NCBI RefSeq assembly: GCF_007745175.1
Contig: NZ_CP036271.1
Location: forward strand, 5,840,314-5,904,313
Direction: 5' to 3'
DNA length: 64,000 nt
DNA from: Caulifigura coniformis
GTDB taxonomy: Bacteria; Planctomycetota; Planctomycetia; Planctomycetales; Planctomycetaceae
Shown: positions 43,910-53,310 of the stretch, one piece after another
Position numbering within the stretch: the stretch's first letter is position 1
Layout of the letters: every line of letters starts with the position of its first letter
Translations under genes and position numbers: made by a program
Notes under the pieces: model-generated
Database searches by the model: none
Seen by the model: only the letters and a program-made list of their open reading frames with translations
What the model was told of the DNA's origin: nothing

Positions 43910-46165
43910 ATGGCGAAGAGTTCCGGAGAGACTGGTCCCACAAGCCGAAGACGGACGCTGATCGGGCATCTCCTGTTCGGCCTCCTGGCGGCCGGGTGGT
44001 TTCTTTCGCCCGTCCGGGCATCGGCGCAGCCACCCGCGGCGGATACGAAGACGCTTGGTCGTTTCCTGACGCTCGACAGTCCGATCACAGACGACGTGAT
44101 TGGCTGGGTGCGTCAGTCGGCGCAGAGCCTGCAGACGCAGGCGACGCAGGAAGGGAAGAAGGCGTGCCTGGTGCTGGAGGTGCCTTCCGGCGTCAGCCAG
44201 TTCCACCATGTCTATGGGCTGGCGGACCTCCTGACGACGCAGCCGATCTCGAATATCAAGACGATCGCCTGGGTGCCGGAGACGGTCACCGGTCCAAATG
44301 CACTGATCGCGCTGGCGTGCGACGAGATCTGCCTGCATCCCGATGCTCAACTGGGCGACCTGGGGCGCGGCAAGGCGCTTCCGGACGACCAGCAGATCAT
44401 CGTCAAGAGCGTCGTGGCCAAGCGTCACAACGCGAAGGTGAATGAAGCGCTCGCGATGGCGCTGATGAATCCCCAGGCGAGCCTTGTGCAGTTAAGCGTC
44501 GAAGTGCGGCCGGGTGAGGTTGAGAAACGCCTGGTCACCGACGACGAGGCCCGCCGCCTGCGGGAGACGGGGGTCACGATCCGGGACGCGAAGACGCTCA
44601 AGGACCGGGGGAGCCCGGGAGTGTTCTCCGGCGCCCAGGCACGTCACGACGACATCCTGATCATGCAGCTGGCGAATTCCCGGAAAGAGCTGGCGGACCA
44701 GTATGGACTGGGGACCGAATCGCTGCGGGAGACGCCGCGTCAAACGGCCGACGCGAGCCGGCCGACGCTGATCGAAGTGCAGGGAGTGATCGAGCATGAG
44801 CTGTCGGCATTCCTGAAACGGCAGATCGGCCGGGCAGTCGAGTCGGGGGCGAAGACGATCATTTTCGAGATCACGTCGCCGGGGGGGCTGCTGTACGACA
44901 GCATCGACCTGGCGACGGCGATCGCGGACCTCGACAAGGAAGGGATCCGGACGATTGCGTATATCCCGAAAGAAGCGATCAGCGGCGCGGCGATCATCGC
45001 GCTCGGGTGCGACGAGATCTACCTGGAGTTGAATGCAAAGATCGGCGACGCCGGTCCGATCGAGATCCAGGACGGAGGGATGTTCGCACGGGCTCCGGAG
45101 AAGATCCTCAGCTACCTGAAGCTGAGCCTGCAGCAGCTGGCTGAGCGGAAGAAACGTCCGGCGGCGGTGGCGATGGCGATGTGCGACAAGGACCTGGACG
45201 TGTTCGAGGTTGTTCACACGACCAAGGGAACGCGCTGGTTCATGTCGGAGGAGGAGATCCGGGTTGCCGATGGCGACTGGACGCAGGGAAAGATCGTGTC
45301 CGAGGCGCGGGGGAACCTGTTGCTGACGGTCGGCGGGCAGCGGGCTTATGAGCTGCTGATCGCGGAGCCGCCCGTCAAGGATCTCGACGAACTGAAAGCG
45401 AGGCTGGGGATCGCTCCGGATGTGGAGTTGATCCGGGCGCAGCGGATGTGGATCGACGACTTTGTGTTTTTCCTGAATCGTCCCGGGGTTGTGGGGCTGC
45501 TGTTCTTCGTCGCCATCATCTGCGTATACCTCGAGCTGCACCTGATGACAGGGATTCTGGGGCTGATTTCGGCGCTGTGCCTGATCCTGTTCTTCTGGAG
45601 CAAGTGGCTTGGCGGGACGGCGGACAGCCTGGAGATCCTGCTGTTCCTGTTCGGCATCGTGTGCGTGGCGATGGAGATCTTCGTGCTGCCGGGGGCCGCG
45701 ATCTTCGGCGTGACGGGCGTGCTGTCGATCGCGGCGTCGCTGGTGATGGCGAGCCAGACATTCAACCTCGTGGATGACGGCCGGAACATTGAAGAAGCGA
45801 CCCGGACGCTGGGGACGCTGGGAGTCGCATTGCTGGGGGTCGGGGCGGTGGCGATGGTGATCAGCCGCTACCTGCCTCAGATTCCGATCCTGAAACACAT
45901 GATCCTGACACCTCCCGGGGCCATCGCCCTGGCGGATCCGAACCGGCCGCAGTTGCGGCCGGAGGTTGCGGGGACGGCAGATCCGCTGCTGGGGAGAATC
46001 GGCGTCGCCCGGACCTTGTTGCGGCCTTCGGGCAAGGCGGAAATCGACGGGCGGCTGGTGGAAGTGATCAGCGAAGGGGGGATGGTTCCGGCCGGGAAAG
46101 CGGTTGAAGTCGTTCAGGCGCAGGGGGCACGGATCGTGGTTCGCGAAGTGGCGGCGAACGGCTGA
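43910..46165 (+). CDS. NfeD-type protein with two ClpP-like domains
   Basis: 751 residues from the ATG at 43910. A signal anchor (about 15-37) precedes two ClpP/SppA-like domains (about 50-230 and 280-480). The second keeps the crotonase-like pattern SPGGLLYDSIDLATAIADL and ISGAAIIALGCDEIYLELNAKIGDAGPI with the candidate catalytic Ser. Three or four membrane segments (about 515-640) and a C-terminal NfeD OB-fold (about 680-751) complete it. NfeD-1b proteases cleave membrane proteins next to SPFH partners, but no SPFH gene is adjacent. The first ClpP-like domain looks degenerate. Confidence 0.87.
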   Translation: MAKSSGETGPTSRRRTLIGHLLFGLLAAGWFLSPVRASAQPPAADTKTLGRFLTLDSPITDDVIGWVRQSAQSLQTQATQEGKKACLVLEVPSGVSQFHHVYGLADLLTTQPISNIKTIAWVPETVTGPNALIALACDEICLHPDAQLGDLGRGKALPDDQQIIVKSVVAKRHNAKVNEALAMALMNPQASLVQLSVEVRPGEVEKRLVTDDEARRLRETGVTIRDAKTLKDRGSPGVFSGAQARHDDILIMQLANSRKELADQYGLGTESLRETPRQTADASRPTLIEVQGVIEHELSAFLKRQIGRAVESGAKTIIFEITSPGGLLYDSIDLATAIADLDKEGIRTIAYIPKEAISGAAIIALGCDEIYLELNAKIGDAGPIEIQDGGMFARAPEKILSYLKLSLQQLAERKKRPAAVAMAMCDKDLDVFEVVHTTKGTRWFMSEEEIRVADGDWTQGKIVSEARGNLLLTVGGQRAYELLIAEPPVKDLDELKARLGIAPDVELIRAQRMWIDDFVFFLNRPGVVGLLFFVAIICVYLELHLMTGILGLISALCLILFFWSKWLGGTADSLEILLFLFGIVCVAMEIFVLPGAAIFGVTGVLSIAASLVMASQTFNLVDDGRNIEEATRTLGTLGVALLGVGAVAMVISRYLPQIPILKHMILTPPGAIALADPNRPQLRPEVAGTADPLLGRIGVARTLLRPSGKAEIDGRLVEVISEGGMVPAGKAVEVVQAQGARIVVREVAANG

Positions 46166-46265
46166 GTCGACGGGCGTACGGCGTGTGTTTTCAAAAGTGG
46201 TGCGATAACATTCCAGCTCGGGCATCGTTTGATGCCTTCAAATCTTCAACGCAAAGGATGCAACA

Positions 46266-46751
46266 GTGGTTCGTCAGTCGATTGTTCTTGGCCTCGTCTT
46301 GTCCGTTGCCCCCATCCTGGCGGGCTGTCCTGCGAGCAACCAGTCGAAGGAATTGACCCAGGAGGACGCGAAGACGACCGCTCCAGTGGAAGCTCACGAA
46401 CATGAACATGGTCCGCACGACGGTGAGATCGTGGAACTGGGTGAGTACCACGGGGAAGTGGTTCTCGAGAACGACCGCAAGGTGACGCTGTACGTGCTTG
46501 ATGGGGCGGTGAAGAACGCCGTTCCGCTGGCCGAGACGACGGCGACGCTGGTCCTGAAGAACGGGGCGGAGTCAACCAAGTTCGACCTGAAGGCGGTGCC
46601 GCTCGAAGGGGAAACCGACGGCAAGTCGTCGCGGTTCCAGTCGGAAGGCCCGCTGCCGGAGACCGTGAAGAACGGCCACGACATTGCTGGCGACGTGACG
46701 CTGACGGTCGCCGGCAAGGCGACAACGGGGGCGGTGGGTCACGCTCACTGA
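46266..46751 (+). CDS. lipoprotein with His-rich segment
   Basis: 161 residues from a GTG with AAGGA 8 bases upstream. The signal peptide ends in lipobox LAGC (Cys20). Next is a His-rich stretch EAHEHEHGPHDGEIVELGEY (about 42-61) and a beta-rich domain (VVLENDRKVTLYVLD onward), ending VGHAH. This looks like the metal-binding N-terminal region of RND-type efflux adaptor proteins, without the adaptor body. It may bind zinc or copper in the periplasm. The gene is isolated, 100 bases after the NfeD gene. Confidence 0.78.
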   Translation: MVRQSIVLGLVLSVAPILAGCPASNQSKELTQEDAKTTAPVEAHEHEHGPHDGEIVELGEYHGEVVLENDRKVTLYVLDGAVKNAVPLAETTATLVLKNGAESTKFDLKAVPLEGETDGKSSRFQSEGPLPETVKNGHDIAGDVTLTVAGKATTGAVGHAH

Positions 46752-46773
46752 GCATCGACGCGATTCTGATCGG

Positions 46774-46798
46774 GCCCGCCGGCGCAAAGTCGGCGGGT
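46774..46798 (+). terminator. terminator after the His-rich lipoprotein
   Basis: GCCCGCCG pairs with CGGCGGGT around a 9-base loop, and ACATTTTTC follows. It lies about 23 bases after the stop codon. Confidence 0.7.
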
Positions 46799-46819
46799 CA
46801 CATTTTTCGCGGGGGACGA

Positions 46820-47698
46820 ATGAACGCCATTCCGCAGAATCGCCGCGCCTTGTCAGCCGAAGTCTGGCCAGGCGCGGCGATTTGTGTTTTCGGACTGCTG
46901 TTGAGCGGCTGCAAGCCGGCCGAGACGGCGAAGCCGGCACCGCAGTCGACGGCCGCCGAAACTCCCGCGATGTCGGCGGCGCCGGCGGAGATGCCGCCGG
47001 CGACAGCCGAATCGGTGAAGCCGACAGCTCCGGCGGAGGCGCCGCCCTCCACTCCAGTGATACCGCAGGCCACTCCTGCTGCGATGCCGCCTGCGGTGGA
47101 GTCCTCAGCGGAGAAACCTGCGGACGAAGGGGCGCCGAAGGCGAGCACCCGGCCGGAGCACATTGTGGCCCTCGAGAAGCTCGGGGCGGTGCTGGATTAT
47201 GGAGTCGGGGACCGGTTGATCGACGTCGACCTGGACGGCAAGCCGGCGACCGACGCCGATCTCGACCACCTGTCCATGTTGAGCGACCTCAAGATCCTGA
47301 ACCTGTCGGGGTCGCGGATTACCGATGCGGGGCTCGCGAAGCTGGCGCCGCTGAAGCGGCTCAAGTTTCTCTACCTGTTCAAGACCGACATTACAGACGC
47401 GGGCCTGGAGCACTTGAAAGAATTACCGCGGCTGGAGGTGCTGTGTCTCGACCAGACTCTGATCACGGATGGGGGGGTGAAGTCGCTGGAAGCGTTGTCG
47501 CGGCTGGAGAAGCTGCACGTTCACAGCCGGGTGGCGCTGACCGACGCCTCGATCGATTCGCTTTCGAAGCATGTGCGGCTGTTCGAACTCAAGGTCGGCG
47601 GGCCGGGATTTACCGAGCCGGGAATCGCTCGCTTGCGCGAGGCGTTGCCGAACTGTACAGTGCATTATGATCCCAACGCAGAGGCGTCGGAGGGCTGA
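46820..47698 (+). CDS. leucine-rich-repeat lipoprotein
   Basis: 292 residues. A signal peptide with lipobox LSGC (Cys31) is followed by a Pro/Ala-rich linker (about 33-110). Six or so LRR units follow (about 125-270): LDHLSMLSDLKILNLSGSRI, TDAGLAKLAPLKRLKFLYLF and TDAGLEHLKELPRLEVLCLD. The TDAGL repeat type is common in planctomycete surface proteins and usually serves protein binding. GGGGGA precedes the ATG. Location is probably the outer or cytoplasmic membrane facing the periplasm. Confidence 0.85.
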   Translation: MNAIPQNRRALSAEVWPGAAICVFGLLLSGCKPAETAKPAPQSTAAETPAMSAAPAEMPPATAESVKPTAPAEAPPSTPVIPQATPAAMPPAVESSAEKPADEGAPKASTRPEHIVALEKLGAVLDYGVGDRLIDVDLDGKPATDADLDHLSMLSDLKILNLSGSRITDAGLAKLAPLKRLKFLYLFKTDITDAGLEHLKELPRLEVLCLDQTLITDGGVKSLEALSRLEKLHVHSRVALTDASIDSLSKHVRLFELKVGGPGFTEPGIARLREALPNCTVHYDPNAEASEG

Positions 47699-47790
47699 CG
47701 AAGCCTGCGCAGAGGGGGAGTTTTTTCACGACCGGCATAGCGCGTGCATTCGGTGTGCAGGTCTTCATCCTGGCCAAAGGAGGAGGTCTG

Positions 47791-48918
47791 TTGGGCAGCA
47801 GATCCGATTCCCCGACTGATCGCGCGGCTGGTTTGCCGGTGTACTCGCGTCGTCGTCTGCTTGGAGCGGCTTCGGCCGCGGTCCTGAGCGGCAGGGCTTC
47901 CTCGGGACTGCTGGCGCAGGCGCCTGAGCGAAGCAACGAGCGTGCTGGGCTGGAACTGATCACGCCCGAGGCGAAAACGGCCATCCAGCGTGCGCTGGCT
48001 ACCCTGTCGCGGCGGCAAATCACCCAGGGGGAATTCAAAGGAGCGTTCGGATCCGGGGGCTATGCGGGGGGCGTCGCCGTGTGCGGGCTTGCGGGGATGG
48101 CGTTCCTGGCCAGCGGCAGCGCTCCCGGCCGGGGGCCTTACGGCAAGGCGATTGAACGGTGCATCGACTACCTGGTGAGGAACACGGATTCGAACGGGTA
48201 CATCTCGGCGCAAGCGACCGGGGGACAGGACCGGATGTACGGTCATGGCTTCGCAACGCTATTCCTGGCGGAAGCATACGGGATGTCGGTGCACAGCGAT
48301 GTGAACGACAAGCTGGGAAGCAAGCTGAAGTCGGCCGTCAAGCTGATCATCAGCACGCAGAATGACCAGGGGGGCTGGCGCTACCAGCCGGTGAAGTCGG
48401 ATGCGGACCTGTCAATCACGATCTGCCAGATCATGGCGCTCAGGGCGGCGCGGGATGCGGGGCTGCACGTTCCGAACGAGACGCGTGCGCGGTGCATCGA
48501 CTATGTGAAGAAGAGTCACGGCGCTGACGGCAGTTTTGCCTACACGCTGGGGAGCGGCAGCAGGGGCGGTTCGTTCGCCCTGGCGGCGGCGGGGATCGTG
48601 GCGCTCAACAGCGCGGGAATCTACGACGGCAAGGAAGTGGAGTCGGCGCTGGGGTACGTGTGGCGCCAGAAGCCGGGGGGAACGATCAACGGCGGGTACT
48701 ACTTCTATTCGCACTACTACGCGGCGCAGGCGATGTGGCATGCGGGGGGGACGTACTGGTCGGGGTGGTATCCTGCGATCCGGGACGTTCTGGTGAGGAA
48801 CCAGAGCGGCTCGGGAACGTGGAACGATCCCGGAGTGGGGGAAGAATTTGGAACCGCGATGGGGCTGATCATTCTCCAACTTCCGTACAACTATGTTCCG
48901 GTGTTCGGAGAAGGTTGA
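47791..48918 (+). CDS. Tat-exported prenyltransferase/squalene-cyclase-fold protein
   Basis: 375 residues. I chose the TTG at 47791 because AAAGGAGGAGG lies just before it, and the protein then has a twin-arginine signal (SRRRLLGAASAAVL, about 19-32). The body is an alpha/alpha barrel with QW-like repeats, such as QNDQGGWRYQP, GADGSFAYTL and SGSGTWNDPG. This resembles terpene cyclases and alpha-2-macroglobulin thioester-domain folds, but no DxDD or DCTAE catalytic motif is visible, so a non-enzymatic or hydrolytic role is likely. It lies 83 bases before the MoxR operon on the same strand. Confidence 0.82.
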   Translation: MGSRSDSPTDRAAGLPVYSRRRLLGAASAAVLSGRASSGLLAQAPERSNERAGLELITPEAKTAIQRALATLSRRQITQGEFKGAFGSGGYAGGVAVCGLAGMAFLASGSAPGRGPYGKAIERCIDYLVRNTDSNGYISAQATGGQDRMYGHGFATLFLAEAYGMSVHSDVNDKLGSKLKSAVKLIISTQNDQGGWRYQPVKSDADLSITICQIMALRAARDAGLHVPNETRARCIDYVKKSHGADGSFAYTLGSGSRGGSFALAAAGIVALNSAGIYDGKEVESALGYVWRQKPGGTINGGYYFYSHYYAAQAMWHAGGTYWSGWYPAIRDVLVRNQSGSGTWNDPGVGEEFGTAMGLIILQLPYNYVPVFGEG

Positions 48919-49001
48919 GTTCCGAAGAGAGGCGGGGATGATCGCGGTCCCGCGCACTGGTTGGTCCAAATCAAGTCATTCCGGTTTACGAATCGCACAG
49001 C

Positions 49002-50075
49002 ATGTCCCACGAGATGTCCGCCAGCGGTGACGACATTCAGGCCCTGGAGCACGTTAAACAGGCCCAGGCCAGGTTGAGAGCGGAACTGGGCAAGATCGTC
49101 ATCGGGCAGGTCGAGGTGATCGACCAGCTCTTGATGGCGATTCTTTCCCAGGGGCATTGCCTGCTGGAGGGAGTGCCCGGACTCGCCAAGACGCTGATGG
49201 TCAGCACGCTGTCGAAAGCGCTCCAGCTGAAATTCCGTCGTATCCAGTTCACCCCGGACCTGATGCCGGCGGACATCACCGGGACGGAAGTGCTGCAGGA
49301 AGACAAATCGACCGGACACCGCGAATTCCGGTTCCTGGAAGGTCCGGTGTTTTCAAACATCGTGCTGGCGGACGAAATCAACCGCACTCCGCCGAAGACG
49401 CAGGCGGCGCTGCTGGAAGCAATGCAGGAACGGCAGGTGACGATCGGGGGCCAGCGGCGTTCGCTGCCGGCGCCATTCTTCGTTCTCGCGACGCAGAACC
49501 CGATTGAGCAGGAGGGGACCTACTCGCTGCCCGAAGCGCAGCAGGATCGCTTCATGTTCAAGGTGTTCGTGAAGTATCCGAGCTACGACGAGGAATACCG
49601 GATCGCCGAATCGACGACTTCAGACACGCGCGTCGAGGTCTCGGAAGTCCTGTCGGCGGAGGAAATCCTGCGACTGCAGCAGCTGGTGCGCCGTGTCCCG
49701 GTTCCGCCGCATGTGATCCACTACGCGCTCCGCCTCGTGCGAGCGACGCGGATTCATGAAGGGGAAGGAGTTCCCGAGTTCATGAAGGAGAGCGTCAGCT
49801 GGGGAGCGGGCCCGCGGGCGATGCAGTACCTGCTTCTGGGAGGGAAGGCGCGGGCGGTGCTTGACGGCCGGTTCTTTGTGACGACGGAAGACGTGAAGTC
49901 AGTCGCGCTGCCGGTTCTGAGGCACCGGGTGATTACGAACTTTGCCGCCGAGTCGGCGGGCCTGACGCCGGACAAGGTAATTTCCCGGCTCGTCGATGAG
50001 CTCCCTGCACGTCATCCGAACGACGAGATCCCGCCGGCCGCGGCCCGCGCGTTCGCAGCCGCCGGCCAGATCTGA
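49002..50075 (+). CDS. MoxR-family AAA+ ATPase
   Basis: 357 residues. Walker A is GVPGLAKT (57-64), Walker B is VLADEINR (121-128), and sensor 1 is [20 protein letters not shown]. The C-terminal lid domain with GPRAMQYLL completes the family pattern. MoxR proteins act as chaperones that assemble or insert metal into partner complexes with VWA proteins. It leads the operon that continues to the window edge; the DUF58 gene starts 12 bases after its stop. Confidence 0.95.
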   Translation: MSHEMSASGDDIQALEHVKQAQARLRAELGKIVIGQVEVIDQLLMAILSQGHCLLEGVPGLAKTLMVSTLSKALQLKFRRIQFTPDLMPADITGTEVLQEDKSTGHREFRFLEGPVFSNIVLADEINRTPPKTQAALLEAMQERQVTIGGQRRSLPAPFFVLATQNPIEQEGTYSLPEAQQDRFMFKVFVKYPSYDEEYRIAESTTSDTRVEVSEVLSAEEILRLQQLVRRVPVPPHVIHYALRLVRATRIHEGEGVPEFMKESVSWGAGPRAMQYLLLGGKARAVLDGRFFVTTEDVKSVALPVLRHRVITNFAAESAGLTPDKVISRLVDELPARHPNDEIPPAAARAFAAAGQI

Positions 50076-50086
50076 GCTCCCATCCC

Positions 50087-50998
50087 ATGTCGGCTTCTTC
50101 GCCCCGTTATCTCGACGCCAAGTCGATCGAGCGAATCTCGCGCCTCGATCTGCGAGCCCGCGCCGTGGTGGAAGGGTTCCTGACGGGGCAGCATCGCAGC
50201 CCTTTCAACGGCTTTGCGATCGAATTCGCGGGACATCGCGAATACACGCCCGGGGACGAGTTGAAGCATGTCGACTGGCGCGTGTGGTCGAAAACCGACC
50301 GCATGTACATCAAGCAGTACGAAGAGGAGACGAACCTCAAGTGCCATGTCCTGCTCGACAGCTCGAAGTCGATGCGCTACGGGGAGAAGTCGAGCCCGCC
50401 ATGGAGCAAGTTTGACTACGCGGCCACGGCTGCGGCCTCGCTGGCGTTCCTGCTCCAGCAGCAGCAGGACGCCGTCGGGCTGGTGACGTTCGATACGCAG
50501 GTGAGGGCGCACCTCCCTCCGAGTTCGCACCCCAGCCAGCTGAAACGGCTGCTGCATCAGCTCGAGCAGACCTCGCCGGACGACAAGACCGACGTGAGCC
50601 GATTGTTCGTGGAGTTGGCGGCGCCATTGAAGACGCGCGGCATCGTGGTGCTGGTCTCGGATCTGTTCGTCGACCAGGCGACGCTCAAGGAAACGCTCCA
50701 GCAGTTCCGCCTGCGGAGGCACGACGTGATCGTGTTTCACGTCATGCATGACGACGAGCTGCGGTTCCCGTTTGAGGACAACACCCAGTTCCGCGGGATG
50801 GAGGTCGATCGGGAACTGCAGACCGACCCGAAGTCGCTGCGACGGTCGTACCTCGAGATCGTGGAAAAGTACCTGGCTGACGTACGGAAGACCTGCGGAG
50901 CACTGGGCGTGGACCATGTTCTCCTGAATACCTCGGAACCCCTCGACGCGGCGCTCGCGTCTTACCTGACGCTGCGGCAACGCGTGAAGCATCGCTGA
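50087..50998 (+). CDS. DUF58 protein
   Basis: 303 residues, cytoplasmic and without membrane segments. The DUF58 core HRSPFNGFAIEFAGHREYTP (about 36-55) leads into GDELKHVDWRVWSKTDRMYIKQYEEE. A VWA-like fold follows with a MIDAS-type DSSKS (LLDSSKSMRYG, about 91-101). DUF58 proteins nearly always follow moxR, as here, and are thought to link the ATPase to membrane VWA proteins. Confidence 0.94.
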   Translation: MSASSPRYLDAKSIERISRLDLRARAVVEGFLTGQHRSPFNGFAIEFAGHREYTPGDELKHVDWRVWSKTDRMYIKQYEEETNLKCHVLLDSSKSMRYGEKSSPPWSKFDYAATAAASLAFLLQQQQDAVGLVTFDTQVRAHLPPSSHPSQLKRLLHQLEQTSPDDKTDVSRLFVELAAPLKTRGIVVLVSDLFVDQATLKETLQQFRLRRHDVIVFHVMHDDELRFPFEDNTQFRGMEVDRELQTDPKSLRRSYLEIVEKYLADVRKTCGALGVDHVLLNTSEPLDAALASYLTLRQRVKHR

Positions 50999-51041
50999 CC
51001 ACATTCCTGACCGACTCCCTCGTTCCTGACATTCGGATCCA

Positions 51042-53309
51042 ATGGGTTTTCTTGCTGGATGGATGCTGAATCCCTGGCTGTTCGCGGCGGGCGGTCTGCT
51101 CGTGGCGGCCCCGATTCTCATTCACCTGCTGAATCGTCGGAAATTCCGGATCGTCGACTGGGCGGCGATGGATTTCCTGCTGGAAGCGGACCAGCGGAAC
51201 CGCCGCCGCGTGCAGATCGAAGAGATGATCCTGCTGTTGCTGAGGTGCGCTGCGATGCTGCTGGCGGGGCTGTTCGTGGCGCGTCCCTTTCTGCCGAGCA
51301 GCATCACGAGAAGCCTTTTTCAGACGGATCGGACCGAGCGGGTCGTCCTGCTGGATGATTCGCCCAGTATGGATGCGGTCCATGCGGGATCGAGTCCGTT
51401 TCGAACGGCCAAGCGGCGGATCGCGGAGTTCGTCACCGCACTGGCGGAAGAGGGAAACGGAGACTCCCTGACGCTGTGCCTGACATCCCGACCCGATCGT
51501 CCGATTTTCCGGGACGCGGTCGTCGACAACCGTTCGGCTGCGGGACTGGTGGGGGAAGTGGAGGCGCTCGCGGTCTGCGACCTTCCGGCGCGGTTCGACC
51601 AGGCGTTCGTCTCGCTGCGCGGGCTGGTGCAGGGGAAGTCGGAGCGGATCAACAGGGTCGGTTACGTGCTGAGCGACCTGCGGAGGAGCGACTGGACCTC
51701 CGATGAGAAGAAGGGGGAGACGCGAGCCGCGGGCGAATCCGCCGCCGCCGCGGAGGCACTCGCGACTCTCTCGAAAGACCTGGCCGGTTGTTTCGTGGTG
51801 GATTGTGGAGCAGGGCCGGCGACCAACGTGGCAGTGACCGGCATCACTCCTGAAGACAAGGCGTTGCTCTCGGGGGTGACGACGCGGTTCCAGGTGACGG
51901 TGAAGAACTTCGGGAGCGAAGCGCTGCGCGACGTGCCGGTGAAATTCGTGGCCGGGGGGGCGCTGCCAATGTCGGCAACGATCGGTGCGGTCCCTCCGGG
52001 AGGAACTGGCTCGGTCCCGTTTTCATTCACGTTCGCTGCCGCGGGGGATGACGAAGCGGCGGTCGAGCCGATTGAAATGACCGCGGAGATCGGCAGCCTG
52101 CCTGGGGACATGCTTGCGGCTGACAATGCTCGTTACTTCGCCGCGCGGGTGCGGGCCGGCATTCCCACGCTGATCGTCGACGGCGATCCCTCGGGCGAAT
52201 TCGGGCACGCGGAGTCGTTCTTTCTTCAGCGGGCCCTCTCTCCTCCAGGGTCGTCCCGTTCGGGCATCACGACGGAGGTGGTGAACGACTCAGATTTCGG
52301 CGGGATGTCGCTTGAGGCCTTTCAGGCGATTTACCTGTGCAACGTCTACCAGCTCGATCTCGCGCGGGTAAAAGCCCTCGAGGAATGGGTCCGGGCCGGC
52401 GGGGGACTGGTGGTATTTCCCGGTGCGCAAGTCGACCAGCGGTTTTACAACGAAATTCTCTGCCAGGGGGGCAAGGGGCTGTTGTCCAGGCCTCTCCAGT
52501 CAATTTCGGGAGACGAGACGGAGAAGAGCTGGGCCGCGTTCGCGGTGACGCAGCCCGAGCATCCGGCGGTGCGGGTGTTCGGCGGGGATGCGGCTCCGCT
52601 CCTGGAATCGGCGAAGGTGTATCAATGGTGGAGCGTCCCGGAAACGGGTGAAGGCACGGTGCTGCTCCGGCTGGCGGATGCGGACCGCAGCCCGGCGATG
52701 ATCGAACGGCGCTTCGGTGCGGGCCGGGTGATCCAGTTCTGCGTCCCTGCCGACGCAGAATGGAGCAACTGGCCGGAAGACGCGAGCTACCTGATCCTGC
52801 TCCAGGAGCTGAATCGCTACCTCGCGCAGACGTCGGCCTCGCCGGGCCAGATTGTCGTCGGTGAGCCGCTGATTGAGCCTGTCGATCTTTCGCGATACCG
52901 GGCGGAGGTGGGGCTGATCCGACCGGATGGTGCAACGTCGACGCTCCTGGCGGTGCCCAATGGAAATGAGCGGGGGCCGGGAACGTCGAACCAGTGGACC
53001 GTGCGAATCGACGATGCGATCACGAGAGGATTCTACCGCTTCGAGCTGACGACTCCCGAAGGAGGAGCGGAGAAGGTGCTGGCGGCCGCCAGCCTGCCCG
53101 GGGGGGAGAGCGAGCTCAACCGCATCGATTCCAGTACGCTGCAGTCTTCGTGGCAGGGAGCGCCGGTGGAACTGGTGGGACCGGTGGCGCTCGCGGGCCT
53201 GACGGCAGACGCGGCACGCGGCGAATTGTGGTGGTTCGTGGTGCTGATCCTTGCCGCCGTGTTGTTCGCGGAACAGGGGCTGGCATGGATGTTTGGAAGG
53301 AGGCGGTGA
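51042..53309 (+). CDS. BatA-like membrane protein with VWA domain
   Basis: 755 residues. The N-terminal BatA double-membrane motif (NPWLFAAGGLLVAAPILIHLL, RRKFRIVDWAAMDFL) includes segments at about 9-29 and 62-84. A VWA-type domain follows with DDSPS as MIDAS (VVLLDDSPSMD, about 101-111). A middle Ig-like part and a glutamine-amidotransferase-like domain (about 370-600) come next, and a last membrane segment at about 731-751. It probably faces the periplasm and is the target of the MoxR/DUF58 pair. The PQQ-like gene starts two bases after its stop. Confidence 0.9.
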   Translation: MGFLAGWMLNPWLFAAGGLLVAAPILIHLLNRRKFRIVDWAAMDFLLEADQRNRRRVQIEEMILLLLRCAAMLLAGLFVARPFLPSSITRSLFQTDRTERVVLLDDSPSMDAVHAGSSPFRTAKRRIAEFVTALAEEGNGDSLTLCLTSRPDRPIFRDAVVDNRSAAGLVGEVEALAVCDLPARFDQAFVSLRGLVQGKSERINRVGYVLSDLRRSDWTSDEKKGETRAAGESAAAAEALATLSKDLAGCFVVDCGAGPATNVAVTGITPEDKALLSGVTTRFQVTVKNFGSEALRDVPVKFVAGGALPMSATIGAVPPGGTGSVPFSFTFAAAGDDEAAVEPIEMTAEIGSLPGDMLAADNARYFAARVRAGIPTLIVDGDPSGEFGHAESFFLQRALSPPGSSRSGITTEVVNDSDFGGMSLEAFQAIYLCNVYQLDLARVKALEEWVRAGGGLVVFPGAQVDQRFYNEILCQGGKGLLSRPLQSISGDETEKSWAAFAVTQPEHPAVRVFGGDAAPLLESAKVYQWWSVPETGEGTVLLRLADADRSPAMIERRFGAGRVIQFCVPADAEWSNWPEDASYLILLQELNRYLAQTSASPGQIVVGEPLIEPVDLSRYRAEVGLIRPDGATSTLLAVPNGNERGPGTSNQWTVRIDDAITRGFYRFELTTPEGGAEKVLAAASLPGGESELNRIDSSTLQSSWQGAPVELVGPVALAGLTADAARGELWWFVVLILAAVLFAEQGLAWMFGRRR

Positions 53310-53310
53310 G

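Noticed and set aside
44492-46225. 577-codon minus-strand frame opposite the NfeD gene
   Set aside because: Its Arg/Pro/His-rich translation is typical of an antisense shadow, and the plus strand encodes clear ClpP-like and NfeD domains.
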